From Parasporobacterium paucivorans DSM 15970 (GTDB taxonomy: Bacteria > Bacillota > Clostridia > Lachnospirales > Lachnospiraceae), in contig NZ_FQYT01000017.1 in assembly GCF_900141895.1 (NCBI RefSeq), positions 1 through 64,000 of the forward strand: 64,000 bases of DNA, given 5' to 3'. Below the pieces are notes generated by a model. The model did no database searches. It saw only the letters and a list, made by a program, of their open reading frames with translations, and was not told the DNA's origin. Positions 22,918 to 30,770 of the stretch are shown in pieces (the first letter of the stretch is position 1; each line of letters begins with the position of its first letter). The translations under genes and the position numbers were made by a program.

Positions 22918-24474
22918 TTATCGTCCTACCACACCGGTGCCATTGATCAGTTTGTCCAGGGCCTCATCCAAGGTGGTCATGAGCCTTGCCGATGCGGAAA
23001 AGGCCTGCTGGTACTGGAGAAGGTTGATACCTTCCTCATCCAGGGAAACCCCGGAAACGGAATCCCGGGCGTTGGCAATCTGGTTCAGGACTGTCTGGTT
23101 GTTCTCCAGAAGGGCAGAGTTTGTGTTGCTGGCAATACCCATGGCTGTTTCCATGTTGGTATAGCATTCCTGGAAGTTCCCCAGGTAGAAGGTCTCCCCG
23201 TCTATGGCAAACTCTCTTTTTTGGGAGAGTGCATTGAGCATTTTCAGTACATTGTCGTTCGCAGTGGAACCGGCGTCCGCACTGGAGGCGGTAATGATGC
23301 GGATATTGCCATTGATCCAGTCGTCGGATATGCGGATATTGGAGGCGGTGAATGCATCTGCCCCGCCGGAGGCTACAAACAGGGGATGGTTTTCTGTAAT
23401 GGCGGAAGTTGTGCCGTCCCCGTTATCGACGGTCCTTGTCTGGGAATTCAGGCTGTTCATGGTAGTGGCAAACTCATTTACAAATGCGTCAAAGTATTGC
23501 TGGTAGAAGGGCAGGCCTGCCGTTTCATCCCCGGAAAAGTCACCTGCCCGGTTGAGCATCTTGAGGGCATTTTCGAAGGAGCCGCCTGCCAGAGAATCCT
23601 TCAGGTCTGCACTTTTTACGCCCTTTGTATCCGTGACGAAGAAGGAAATACTGGTGCTGTCGTCCTGGATGGACAGGGATCCGTACCGGTTGTCGTCAAT
23701 CAGCGTATGGGAAACACCCTGGACATCCCTGAAAGAAACGTTTAGAATATCGGTGGAGATACCGCCGGAAAAATTCTGAGTGGAGTATTTTACATCGATG
23801 GGCAGCCAGGCAGCCAGCTCATCCAGCTTTAAATTGCGGGAATCAATCAGCTCCAGGGCCGTATTGCCCAGGACCTGGCTGTTCTTGATGGTCTCGTTCA
23901 TGGTGGCGATTTCGGACAGCAGGGTATTGATCTCTGTGGAATCGTTCTCCAGGCCGGAAACCAGTTCCGAGCGGGCCTCGTTCAAAGAGGTGGAGTACTG
24001 GTTGAAGTAGCTGACCAGCACCTGGCAGGAGGAGCGGACAGTCGTATCAAAGACCTGGTTTCCCACATTGGTCGGGTTGGACAGGGCGCTCAGGTTGCTG
24101 CCCAGGTCGCTGAGGCCCGTCTTCACGGCATCCCTTCCGGTTTCGTCAAATATACGGTTTATCATGTCCAGAGCATCCTGGGCGGACTGGCTGGCGCCTG
24201 TCCTGGAAGCCTGGCTGCGGTACTGGGTGTCCAGGTACGGATTCCGTATCTGGGACACGCCGGTGATGTCCACGCCGAAGCCTACGTTGGTGGCGGTAGT
24301 GGAACTATAGAAGCTTCCGTTCTGGGTGTTGAGGCTGACCATGTCAAGACGCTGCCTGGTATAGCCTTCCGTGTTGACATTGGCGATGTTCTGTCCGGAT
24401 ATGTCCAGGGCCTTCTGGCTGGCCTGCATGCCAAGCTGGGCCGTGGTAAAGCCGGCGAAAGTGGAACGTAACAT
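22918..24474 (-). CDS. flgK: Flagellar hook-associated protein 1 (FlgK)
   Basis: A 518-residue HAP1: MLRSTFAGFTTAQLGMQASQ, ISGQNIANVNTEGYTRQRLD at the N-terminus, and the C-terminal SGVSLDEEGINLLQYQQAFS with SARLMTTLDEALDKLI. It is exported and forms the first hook-filament junction. FlgN, its presumed chaperone, is encoded immediately upstream. Confidence 0.93.
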   Translation of the reverse strand: MLRSTFAGFTTAQLGMQASQKALDISGQNIANVNTEGYTRQRLDMVSLNTQNGSFYSSTTATNVGFGVDITGVSQIRNPYLDTQYRSQASRTGASQSAQDALDMINRIFDETGRDAVKTGLSDLGSNLSALSNPTNVGNQVFDTTVRSSCQVLVSYFNQYSTSLNEARSELVSGLENDSTEINTLLSEIATMNETIKNSQVLGNTALELIDSRNLKLDELAAWLPIDVKYSTQNFSGGISTDILNVSFRDVQGVSHTLIDDNRYGSLSIQDDSTSISFFVTDTKGVKSADLKDSLAGGSFENALKMLNRAGDFSGDETAGLPFYQQYFDAFVNEFATTMNSLNSQTRTVDNGDGTTSAITENHPLFVASGGADAFTASNIRISDDWINGNIRIITASSADAGSTANDNVLKMLNALSQKREFAIDGETFYLGNFQECYTNMETAMGIASNTNSALLENNQTVLNQIANARDSVSGVSLDEEGINLLQYQQAFSASARLMTTLDEALDKLINGTGVVGR

Positions 24475-24488
24475 ATGTGAACCTCCGA

Positions 24489-24935
24489 TTAGATGGTGTG
24501 GTTGGTGAATGGAGTGGTTGAAATGGCGGGCACGCCCATTTGGGTGTAGCCCTGGGAAAGAGCTGTGTTGACCTTGTGAAGGCTGACCTCCATAAGGCTT
24601 CTGGCATTGTCCAGGGTGTTGGTGAAAAGAAGCACGTTTTGGTCCAGCTGTTCCATCAGGGGAAGCAGAAGCTCCCTTTCCTGCGGGCTGCAGGCCGCAC
24701 TGACCTGCTTTAAGGAGAAGCCCTTATAACCCAGGGCTTCCTGGATGGATTCCCGCTTCCGGTCAAATCCACGAAGCTTCAGGATCATGACCTGTTCCTT
24801 CTTCATGCAGTCCTCCAGAAATGAAAGTCGTTCCTTTCCGACAGCATGCAGCTTCTGCATCTCGACGGCCGCCGCTTCCGAGAAGAACAGGATCATCTCT
24901 TCCAGAATCTTCAAAAAATCAGAAAACGTATACAT
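24489..24935 (-). CDS. flgN: Flagellar chaperone FlgN
   Basis: A 148-residue, mostly helical protein with the FlgN-type layout (acidic N-terminal helices, KKEQVMILKLRGFDRKRESI, LLLPLMEQLDQNVLLFTNTL). FlgN escorts FlgK and FlgL to the export gate. It overlaps flgM by one base and lies 14 bases before flgK, the usual place. Confidence 0.8.
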   Translation of the reverse strand: MYTFSDFLKILEEMILFFSEAAAVEMQKLHAVGKERLSFLEDCMKKEQVMILKLRGFDRKRESIQEALGYKGFSLKQVSAACSPQERELLLPLMEQLDQNVLLFTNTLDNARSLMEVSLHKVNTALSQGYTQMGVPAISTTPFTNHTI

Positions 24936-25252
24936 TATTCATCCTCCCCCGTGAGTAGAATCCGGACAGCGATTTCCTCCGGATCCGGCCTGTATTCTCC
25001 ACCCTCCACCTGGTGTCGGAGCGCCTCCACCTTTTCGGGAGAGGAGGGCTGCCTGACCTGGAGGGATAATTTGGAGGCAAGGGCCGATGTGAAGGCTCTC
25101 CCGGCCACTTCGGATCTGTCGGACTGGATGGAAATGGAATCGAAACTCCTGGACTCCTTTCCGGTCTCCGCTCCTGTTGGCTCCGCCTTGCCGGAAGCCG
25201 GCTGGCCAGCGGGGTTTATGTTATGGCTTCTATTGTTGAATGAAATTCTCAT
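24935..25252 (-). CDS. flgM: Anti-sigma-28 factor FlgM
   Basis: A 105-residue protein: MRISFNNRSHNINPA, a disordered middle, and the C-terminal sigma-binding helices (VEALRHQVEGGEYRPDPEEIAVRIL, the FlgM hallmark). It holds sigma-28 (FliA, 49793-50569) inactive until exported. It heads the minus-strand operon, behind a sigma-28-type promoter. Confidence 0.88.
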   Translation of the reverse strand: MRISFNNRSHNINPAGQPASGKAEPTGAETGKESRSFDSISIQSDRSEVAGRAFTSALASKLSLQVRQPSSPEKVEALRHQVEGGEYRPDPEEIAVRILLTGEDE

Positions 25253-25284
25253 GGCAATTCTCCTTCTAATTTTCCGTCAGCTAT

Positions 25285-25311
25285 TAATTTCCCACGGTAA
25301 CCTGCCGATAT
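25285..25311 (+). promoter_or_regulatory. Sigma-28-type promoter for the YlqG-like gene
   Basis: TAAT (25285-25288) and a perfect GCCGATAT (25304-25311), with 15 bases between them. It directs transcription right, toward 25403. Confidence 0.7.
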
Positions 25312-25360
25312 AACCATTAAAATACTGCTTTATCTTTGGGCATATATTCTTTATACTTTG

Positions 25361-25387
25361 TATATCGTCTGTTGAAAAATAAAATTA
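25361..25387 (-). promoter_or_regulatory. Sigma-28-type promoter for the flgM operon
   Basis: On the minus strand TAAT (25384-25387), 15 bases, then ACGATATA (25361-25368). It faces the plus-strand promoter at 25285-25311, so the two transcripts overlap at their 5' ends. Confidence 0.65.
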
Positions 25388-25402
25388 ATAGTAGGTGGGA
25401 AA

Positions 25403-26821
25403 ATGTCAAATGTTTTGAATGTGAGCAGCGCAATACCCGGTTATGATAATAACATAAAAAACAATCCGTATACAACAGTAAGTCCGGATCTGCGCAGCTA
25501 TACGGATCCATCCAGGGTGGCCGGCCCCGCAGGAGATAACGATGCCAAGGGAGGGCAGGGGGCTGGACCGGGGTTGAATTATGACTCCAATTACGAGACC
25601 TTTACCCAGATGCTGAACGCATCTCCCCAGCTGACGAAGGTATTTGCCCGGATGCTTTTCGGCGGCCTGGCTGGCCTGGTGGAAGCCGGGATGGGGGACG
25701 CCTTTGCTGGAGATATTGCCAAATACATGGAAAGCCTGAAGATGACCGAAGGGGAGGCCACGGAGCTTTTAAAGAGCCAGGCAGAGGGAAGCGTCCGCTA
25801 CCGGGGAGCTTTCTTCGGACTGCTCCGCCAGGTCATGAACGAAACATCCTCCATCGAGCTGAAGACCCGCATACTGGATTTTGTCCGACGCTATGGGGAC
25901 ATGGCCTCCGGCAAGCACATCCAGAACAGCATACAGGAGAACCTGAGCGACATCGAAAGGCATATGCTCAGTCCGGATCGGGAGCAGCTGAAGGGCATGG
26001 CCGGTCGCCTGGTGTATCCGGCTGGACCGGAGGGGACGGGGGAGAATGTCCGGATGCTGAAAAATGAAATCCTCCCCTTTTTGTCCCGCTATATAAGAAA
26101 AACCCATGACATGGGCCGGGTGCGGGATGCCATCAGCCTGCTAGCCTACAATACAGCCCGGTATGAAAACGGGGATTCCCAGGGTGTGTCCCATGCCTTC
26201 AAGAAGCTGCTGGGCTACCAGGCCTTTGCACGGCGCTTCAAGGGAGTGGATCCAGACGCCCTGATGGAGGGTCTGGCAAAGATGGACTTTGACAGGGAGG
26301 CCGGGAAAAATGAACGAGTACAGAATTTCCTGAACGTCCTGCAAAGGGGGCTTTCGGGAGAGGCGGGTCTGGAAAACAAGCAGGCCTTTGAGGACGTGCT
26401 GCAGGCTCTGCTGCTGAATGAAAGCGTGTACATGCCCCTCCTCCATCTGATGGCTCCCATGGAGCTGGAAGGAAAACAGCTCTTCTCGGAGCTGTGGATC
26501 GACCCGGACGCGGAGGATACGGGCAACGTGCTGGCCCGGGATCGGAAAATCAGGCTCCTGGTAAAATTCGATATAAAAGACGTGGGATATTTTGACCTGG
26601 TTTTATTTTACCAGGATGGGAAGGCAGATGTCCAGCTGTTCTATCCAGAGAAGCTTGCCTCCTCCCGGAAGATGATTGAAACCGGAGTGGGAGCAATCCT
26701 TGCCGGAAACAGCATAGAAGCCCGTTCCCTGAGCCTGGATGTAAGCCGAAAACCCCTGCAGCTGCAGGAAGTATTTCCCAAGCTTCTGGAAAGGAGGAAT
26801 TCCGTAAATGTCAGAGTTTAA
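25403..26821 (+). CDS. YlqG-like (FliK-like) flagellar protein of unknown role
   Basis: A 472-residue cytosolic-looking protein, low-complexity at the N-terminus, then helical. The last 110 residues (DRKIRLLVKFDIKDVGYFDL, VQLFYPEKLASSRKMIETG) resemble a Flg_hook/FliK C-terminal fold. It overlaps a gene for a free-standing FlhB C-terminal domain by 14 bases, the same pairing as Bacillus ylqG-ylqH. It may interact with the export switch. I do not recognise the N-terminal 350 residues. Confidence 0.55.
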   Translation: MSNVLNVSSAIPGYDNNIKNNPYTTVSPDLRSYTDPSRVAGPAGDNDAKGGQGAGPGLNYDSNYETFTQMLNASPQLTKVFARMLFGGLAGLVEAGMGDAFAGDIAKYMESLKMTEGEATELLKSQAEGSVRYRGAFFGLLRQVMNETSSIELKTRILDFVRRYGDMASGKHIQNSIQENLSDIERHMLSPDREQLKGMAGRLVYPAGPEGTGENVRMLKNEILPFLSRYIRKTHDMGRVRDAISLLAYNTARYENGDSQGVSHAFKKLLGYQAFARRFKGVDPDALMEGLAKMDFDREAGKNERVQNFLNVLQRGLSGEAGLENKQAFEDVLQALLLNESVYMPLLHLMAPMELEGKQLFSELWIDPDAEDTGNVLARDRKIRLLVKFDIKDVGYFDLVLFYQDGKADVQLFYPEKLASSRKMIETGVGAILAGNSIEARSLSLDVSRKPLQLQEVFPKLLERRNSVNVRV

Positions 26822-27086
26822 TAAGGTCTTAAATAAAAAAGCGGCTGCACTCCGGTATGAGGAAGGCCGGAGTGCAGCGCCGGTAATCGTGGCCTGCGGG
26901 AGCGGGTATATGGCGGAGAAAATCGTGGAGATGGCCGGACAGAACGGAGTGCCGGTCTATGAGGACAATTCCCTGGCCACGGTCCTCTCCCAGCTGGAAG
27001 CCGGATCGGAGATTCCCCAGGAACTGTATCAGACCGTGGTGGATATCTATGCCTACTTCCTCCAGTTCGCCCCGGAAGGGAAATGA
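26808..27086 (+). CDS. Free-standing FlhB C-terminal domain protein (YlqH/FlhX-like)
   Basis: A 92-residue protein matching the cytoplasmic switch domain of FlhB: KKAAALRYEEGRSAAPVIVACGSGYMAEKI, then AGQNGVPVYEDNSLATVLSQLEAGSEIP. The NPTH autocleavage motif is absent. Such stand-alone domains may substitute for cleaved FlhB C-terminus in the export gate. It overlaps the preceding gene by 14 bases and converges on the PilZ gene. Confidence 0.82.
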   Translation: MSEFNKVLNKKAAALRYEEGRSAAPVIVACGSGYMAEKIVEMAGQNGVPVYEDNSLATVLSQLEAGSEIPQELYQTVVDIYAYFLQFAPEGK

Positions 27087-27099
27087 GAAGAGGCTAAAG

Positions 27100-27723
27100 T
27101 CAGGCGTTCTTCTGGTGGATCTGCTCCCGGAATACGAATTCCCGGATGACGGCCTCCTTGGCTACGGAAAGCCGGATGAACCGGCAGCCGTAGCCGGTCC
27201 TGTCCTGAAAGGGCACCTTCTGGCGGCGCAGGATGATGCCCTCCAGAAGCAGGGGAACGGAGCCTTTCTGAAACGGAAAGGAAAATTCGTTCCCCACAAC
27301 CAGCTCTTCCTTGGCAATAAAGAACAATCCTCCGGCGCTGATGTCCCGGACGCAGCCCTCCAGGGTAATGTTATGGAAATCTGCATCTTTCGTGGATATG
27401 TCTATCTTGAAATCCGTCTTCACCTTAATGTCCCGTCTTCTCTGGATGACACCCCTCTCCTCCTCAAACCGGCAGTTTACGGAAAAATAACTGCGGTAAT
27501 GGGGATGCACCACTTCCTTGTAGCTGTACAGGGTGCAAAGATAGGTAATCAGTCCGTCGATTGAATCATAAAACGTCACCTGGACCTCCGTGGACAGCTG
27601 CTCGGAATAATCATCCAGCAGGGCCAGGGAGGCCTTTTCTTCGTTTACAGATATGACCTGGGCGTCACAGATGAACTGGTTGTCTAAATTATAGAGGCTG
27701 CATTTCGAACAATTATCTAGCAA
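27100..27723 (-). CDS. PilZ domain c-di-GMP-binding protein
   Basis: A 207-residue protein with an N-terminal variable domain and a C-terminal PilZ domain. VIQRRRDIKVKTD holds the RxxxR-type motif, and GCVRDISAGGLFFIA the DxSxxG motif, so c-di-GMP binding is expected. The layout resembles YcgR-type flagellar brakes. It has a sigma-28-type promoter (27762-27788), tying it to late motility genes. Confidence 0.85.
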   Translation of the reverse strand: MLDNCSKCSLYNLDNQFICDAQVISVNEEKASLALLDDYSEQLSTEVQVTFYDSIDGLITYLCTLYSYKEVVHPHYRSYFSVNCRFEEERGVIQRRRDIKVKTDFKIDISTKDADFHNITLEGCVRDISAGGLFFIAKEELVVGNEFSFPFQKGSVPLLLEGIILRRQKVPFQDRTGYGCRFIRLSVAKEAVIREFVFREQIHQKNA

Positions 27724-27761
27724 GCAGAGTCTTTCCTTTCAAGTGAATTATCTCTGTTTTA

Positions 27762-27788
27762 ATTATCGGATAAATGCCCCCAAAGATA
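27762..27788 (-). promoter_or_regulatory. Sigma-28-type promoter for the PilZ gene
   Basis: On the minus strand CCGATAAT (27762-27769), with TATC (27785-27788) 15 bases upstream. The -10 equals that of the flagellin promoter. Confidence 0.55.
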
Positions 27789-27800
27789 ATAGAAGGCATG

Positions 27801-27831
27801 AAAAAAAGAAGGTGCCCTTTCGGACACCTTC
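27801..27831 (-). terminator. Flagellin terminator
   Basis: On the minus strand GAAGGTG (27825-27831) pairs with CACCTTC (27808-27814), followed by seven Ts (27801-27807). Confidence 0.85.
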
Positions 27832-27851
27832 CAAAACAACTGCTTTTGATA

Positions 27852-29018
27852 TTACTGCAATAACTGGAGAACTCCCTGTGGAAGCTGGTTTGCCTGCGCA
27901 AGCATGGACTGGGAAGCCTGGGAGAGGATGTTGTTCTTGGTGAATTCCATCATTTCTTTGGCCATGTCCACGTCGCGGATACGGCTCTCGGCGGAGCTCA
28001 TGTTCTCGGAAGTTACGCTTAAGTTGTTGATGGTGTGCTCCAGACGGTTCTGGGTGGCTCCCAAATCGCCACGTGTAGAAGAGACGGTGTTGATAGCGGC
28101 CTTGATGTCTTCGATAGCATCCTGTGCACCGGCCTGTGTGCTGATGTTGATAGCATTGATTCCCAGTCCTGTTGCATCCATTGCACCTACGGATACGGTC
28201 AGTTGATTGAAACTATCAGAGGTATCGCCAATCTGGAGGGTTAATCCCTCAGTAAGTGTGGATACTTCATTAGCTCCGTTGGCGAGAGTAAGTGTGCCAG
28301 CAACGGCCATATCAGTTCCAGTGGTGGCTCCTGAAAGTGTCAAGGACATGCCTGCACCTTGCTCGGATAGAAGAGTATTTATATCATCTTCTGTATAGGC
28401 TTTTCCGGCTACGAGGGTGACGGCGACATCTCCAGTTGCACCATCAACAACGACTCCTTCAGCTCCAGTGGCAAAAGTAATATCCTTATCGTTCATGGCT
28501 GCGCCGGCGTTATCAGCGCTTACAGATACAGCTACTGTTCCAGTTGTACCTGTTGCGTTGGCTGCTACTGCTGCAGCTGTAACTGCTTTTGTGCTCATAG
28601 TACCGTCCAGAAGCGCAATTCCGTTAAAGTTGGTTCCCTCAGAAATGCGGTTGACTTCTGTTCGCAGGGAATTAAGCTCGTTCTGGAGATTATCGCGGTC
28701 AACAGCATCACTGTATGTGCCATTGGCGGACTGGTCAGCCAGTTCTACCATACGGTTCAACATGCTGTGTACTTCGGTCAAAGCGCCTTCCGCGGTCTGT
28801 ACCAGGGAGATGCCGTCTTCCGCGTTGCTCTTTGCTGTGTCCAGACCGGAAATCTGTGCCCTCATTTTTTCTGAGATGGCAAGACCGGCGGCATCATCGC
28901 CTGCGCGGTTGATCCGGAAACCGGATGATAATTTCTCCAGGTTTTTGGATACGGAAGTGTTGTTGGATGCCAGCTGTCTGTTTGCGTTCAGTGCTGTAAT
29001 GTTGTGTTGAATTCTCAT
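27852..29018 (-). CDS. hag: Flagellin
   Basis: A 388-residue filament subunit. It has conserved D0/D1 ends (MRIQHNITALNANRQL, LSSGFRINRAGDDAAGLAIS; C-terminal LEHTINNLSVTSENMSSAES, MLAQANQLPQGVLQLLQ). The middle (about residues 145-300) is Ala/Thr/Val-rich and variable. It has its own sigma-28-type promoter (29172-29198), a 150-base leader with a CsrA-type hairpin, a consensus AAGGAGG ribosome site and a terminator. It is monocistronic. Confidence 0.95.
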   Translation of the reverse strand: MRIQHNITALNANRQLASNNTSVSKNLEKLSSGFRINRAGDDAAGLAISEKMRAQISGLDTAKSNAEDGISLVQTAEGALTEVHSMLNRMVELADQSANGTYSDAVDRDNLQNELNSLRTEVNRISEGTNFNGIALLDGTMSTKAVTAAAVAANATGTTGTVAVSVSADNAGAAMNDKDITFATGAEGVVVDGATGDVAVTLVAGKAYTEDDINTLLSEQGAGMSLTLSGATTGTDMAVAGTLTLANGANEVSTLTEGLTLQIGDTSDSFNQLTVSVGAMDATGLGINAINISTQAGAQDAIEDIKAAINTVSSTRGDLGATQNRLEHTINNLSVTSENMSSAESRIRDVDMAKEMMEFTKNNILSQASQSMLAQANQLPQGVLQLLQ

Positions 29019-29024
29019 GTGTTA

Positions 29025-29069
29025 TTTCCTCCTTGAAATTGAGTGGTTGCAGGAACATCCTTGTTCCTG
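29025..29069 (-). promoter_or_regulatory. CsrA-binding hairpin and ribosome site in the flagellin leader
   Basis: The minus strand at 29050-29069 folds as CAGGAAC / loop AAGGAT / GTTCCTG, presenting GGA in the loop. GAACAAGGATGT matches the CsrA consensus RUACARGGAUGU at 11 of 12 positions. The ribosome site AAGGAGGAAA (29025-29034) provides a second GGA. This is the two-site layout by which CsrA represses flagellin in Bacillus. Confidence 0.75.
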
Positions 29070-29171
29070 TTGGTGCGGCATGGGCAGTTCGTGGTCTGGT
29101 AGAGACCTCAGGCTGCTTCCGGCTGTCGACTTGGCCGGAAAGGAAAATCCCCCCGAATGCCTTTCAAAGGT

Positions 29172-29213
29172 ATTATCGGAGGGATTGGAAAAATATTAAG
29201 GGATTGGAAAAAT
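29172..29213 (-). promoter_or_regulatory. Flagellin sigma-28-type promoter with a 14-bp direct repeat
   Basis: On the minus strand TAAT (29195-29198), 15 bases, then CCGATAAT (29172-29179). The plus-strand 14-mer GGGATTGGAAAAAT occurs at 29181-29194, inside the spacer, and again at 29200-29213, just upstream of the -35. Confidence 0.75.
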
Positions 29214-29217
29214 AAAA

Positions 29218-30279
29218 TTATAACTCTGCCATTTCATCCAGGATCGTAACGTCCGTTTCCTGGGCCAGGTTCACTTCGTAAGGCTCCGTCTCCGTTTCCC
29301 CTGCTTCCTGGAGAATCCGGATGACCGGCTGGAAGGGCAGGGAGGAGTTCTGGGAACTGACGATTCCGGAGCGCCCGTCTGAGAGGCGCACCAAGGTGCC
29401 GTTGGGATAGATGGCCAGCTGGGTAATGAAGATGTCCACCAGGCTGGTGTCCAGCTTGGTGCCGGCATCCTGGAGCAGGATGGAAACGGCTTCGCTGGCG
29501 GAAACGGCCTTGCGGTAGCAGCGGTCCATGGTCAGGGCATCGTATATGTCGGCGATGGCCACGATGCGGGCGAAGTTGTGGATACCATCATCCAGGATAC
29601 CCTCGGGGTAGCCGCTGCCGTCCAGACGTTCGTGGTGATAGAGGGCTACGTTTCTGGTGATGGCGGACATGACGGGGTTTTCCTTGAGGATGTCATAGCC
29701 CAGGACGGTATGGGATTTCACATAGTTGAATTCTGTCTCGCTCAACTGGCCCGGCTTAAACAGGATATCCTGGTCCAGCACCGTCTTGCCGATGTCATGG
29801 AGCATTGCGCTTTCTGAAAGCAGGAGGAGCCTCTCCCGAGAGAGACCCAGCTGGGTCCCGAGTATCAGAGAATAGATGGCCACGTTCAATGAGTGGGAAA
29901 GGGTATTGGCATCCGTTGTTCCAATGCTATCCAGACTGACCAGCACATCTTCCCTGGAAATCAGTTCATCCAGGATGATATTGGAGGAATGAAGGAGGTT
30001 GGTAGAGTCTACGTTCCCTGTTTTCCGGAAGTTGTCAAAAATATTGTGGAGGATATTCCGGCACTTATGGATGGTCTTTTCGGAAAGGAGTTCCGTCACC
30101 TCGATACCTTCGCTTAAGCCATCTTCGACATAAAGGCTGCTGACACCCATGTTTCGGAGGGTGCGTATGTATTTATCCAGATTATGTACACCACGGTTGA
30201 GCATTAGCATGTTCTTGTAAAATACGGGTCTTGCCAGGTACATATCCGGCTTCAGTTTGTTTAATGGGACTTTTCTCAT
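29218..30279 (-). CDS. HD-GYP domain c-di-GMP phosphodiesterase
   Basis: A 353-residue protein. The N-terminal part (KLKPDMYLARPVF, RGVHNLDKYIRTL) resembles DUF3391-type HD-GYP leaders. The catalytic part has HSLNVAIYS, MLHDIGK (HD), VALYHHERLDGSGYPEG (GYP) and ADIYDALTMDRCYR. It hydrolyses cyclic di-GMP. ATG 30279 starts MRKVPLNKL; an in-frame TTG at 30303 would add eight residues. It is beside flagellin and opposite the riboswitch-controlled fla operon. Confidence 0.88.
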   Translation of the reverse strand: MRKVPLNKLKPDMYLARPVFYKNMLMLNRGVHNLDKYIRTLRNMGVSSLYVEDGLSEGIEVTELLSEKTIHKCRNILHNIFDNFRKTGNVDSTNLLHSSNIILDELISREDVLVSLDSIGTTDANTLSHSLNVAIYSLILGTQLGLSRERLLLLSESAMLHDIGKTVLDQDILFKPGQLSETEFNYVKSHTVLGYDILKENPVMSAITRNVALYHHERLDGSGYPEGILDDGIHNFARIVAIADIYDALTMDRCYRKAVSASEAVSILLQDAGTKLDTSLVDIFITQLAIYPNGTLVRLSDGRSGIVSSQNSSLPFQPVIRILQEAGETETEPYEVNLAQETDVTILDEMAEL

Positions 30280-30462
30280 GTCTGTCTGCACTCCGAATTT
30301 CAAATATTGTGGTTCTGCCGCACTATGTGGGATTTACATAAAAATTGACAAAAAAATTAATTCGCATAGTCTATGTCGGCACGCAGAAGAGAAAGTTAAT
30401 AGTTATACCTGAAAAAAAACATAAAATAATACAAAAAAATCATAAAATGCGCTTGTTTAACG

Positions 30463-30491
30463 TTGACAATCACAAAAATAACGTCTATACT
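30463..30491 (+). promoter_or_regulatory. Sigma-A promoter of the fla/che operon
   Basis: TTGACA (30463-30468), 17 bases, TATACT (30486-30491). Transcription would start near 30498, about 70 bases before the riboswitch. The remaining bases back to 30304 are AT-rich with no gene seen. Confidence 0.8.
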
Positions 30492-30563
30492 CATTTTTAT
30501 GATTGTTTTTCTGCCATAATCATCATATTCTGATTAACAACAAGCAATATTCAATTGAATTGA

Positions 30564-30645
30564 AAAAGGCAAAACCTTTCGAAAGAAGGTGACGCAAAGC
30601 CATGAGTCTACAGCAGTTTTACTGCCAGGATCGTCAGACCGCCAC
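30564..30645 (+). ncRNA. Cyclic di-GMP-I (GEMM-I) riboswitch
   Basis: GGCAAAACC is followed by a hairpin with a GAAA tetraloop (CTTTC GAAA GAAGG), then the invariant GACGCAAAGCC, AGTCTA, a second hairpin (CAGCAG TTTTA CTGC) and the closing strand ending GACCGCC. This order matches the class I c-di-GMP aptamer. It lies between the operon promoter and flgB, with an intrinsic terminator just after it. In Clostridioides difficile the flgB operon also carries such a switch, which turns expression off with ligand. Confidence 0.9.
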
Positions 30646-30653
30646 GAATGAAA

Positions 30654-30706
30654 AGGCATAAAATTTATGTTTGTTTCGTATGGGCACCCTTTGATGCCTA
30701 TTTTTT
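30654..30706 (+). terminator. Terminator and possible antiterminator of the riboswitch
   Basis: ATGGGCA (30680-30686) pairs with TGCCTAT (30695-30701), then T5 to 30706. AGGCAT (30654-30659) can instead pair with ATGCCT (30694-30699), the 3' arm of the terminator, giving an antiterminator. This forms a plausible expression platform. Confidence 0.65.
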
Positions 30707-30770
30707 ATGGGGATTTTACGGGATACGAGCAAATCTACACAGCTTTGTACACAGAATAAGGAGAAGAAAA

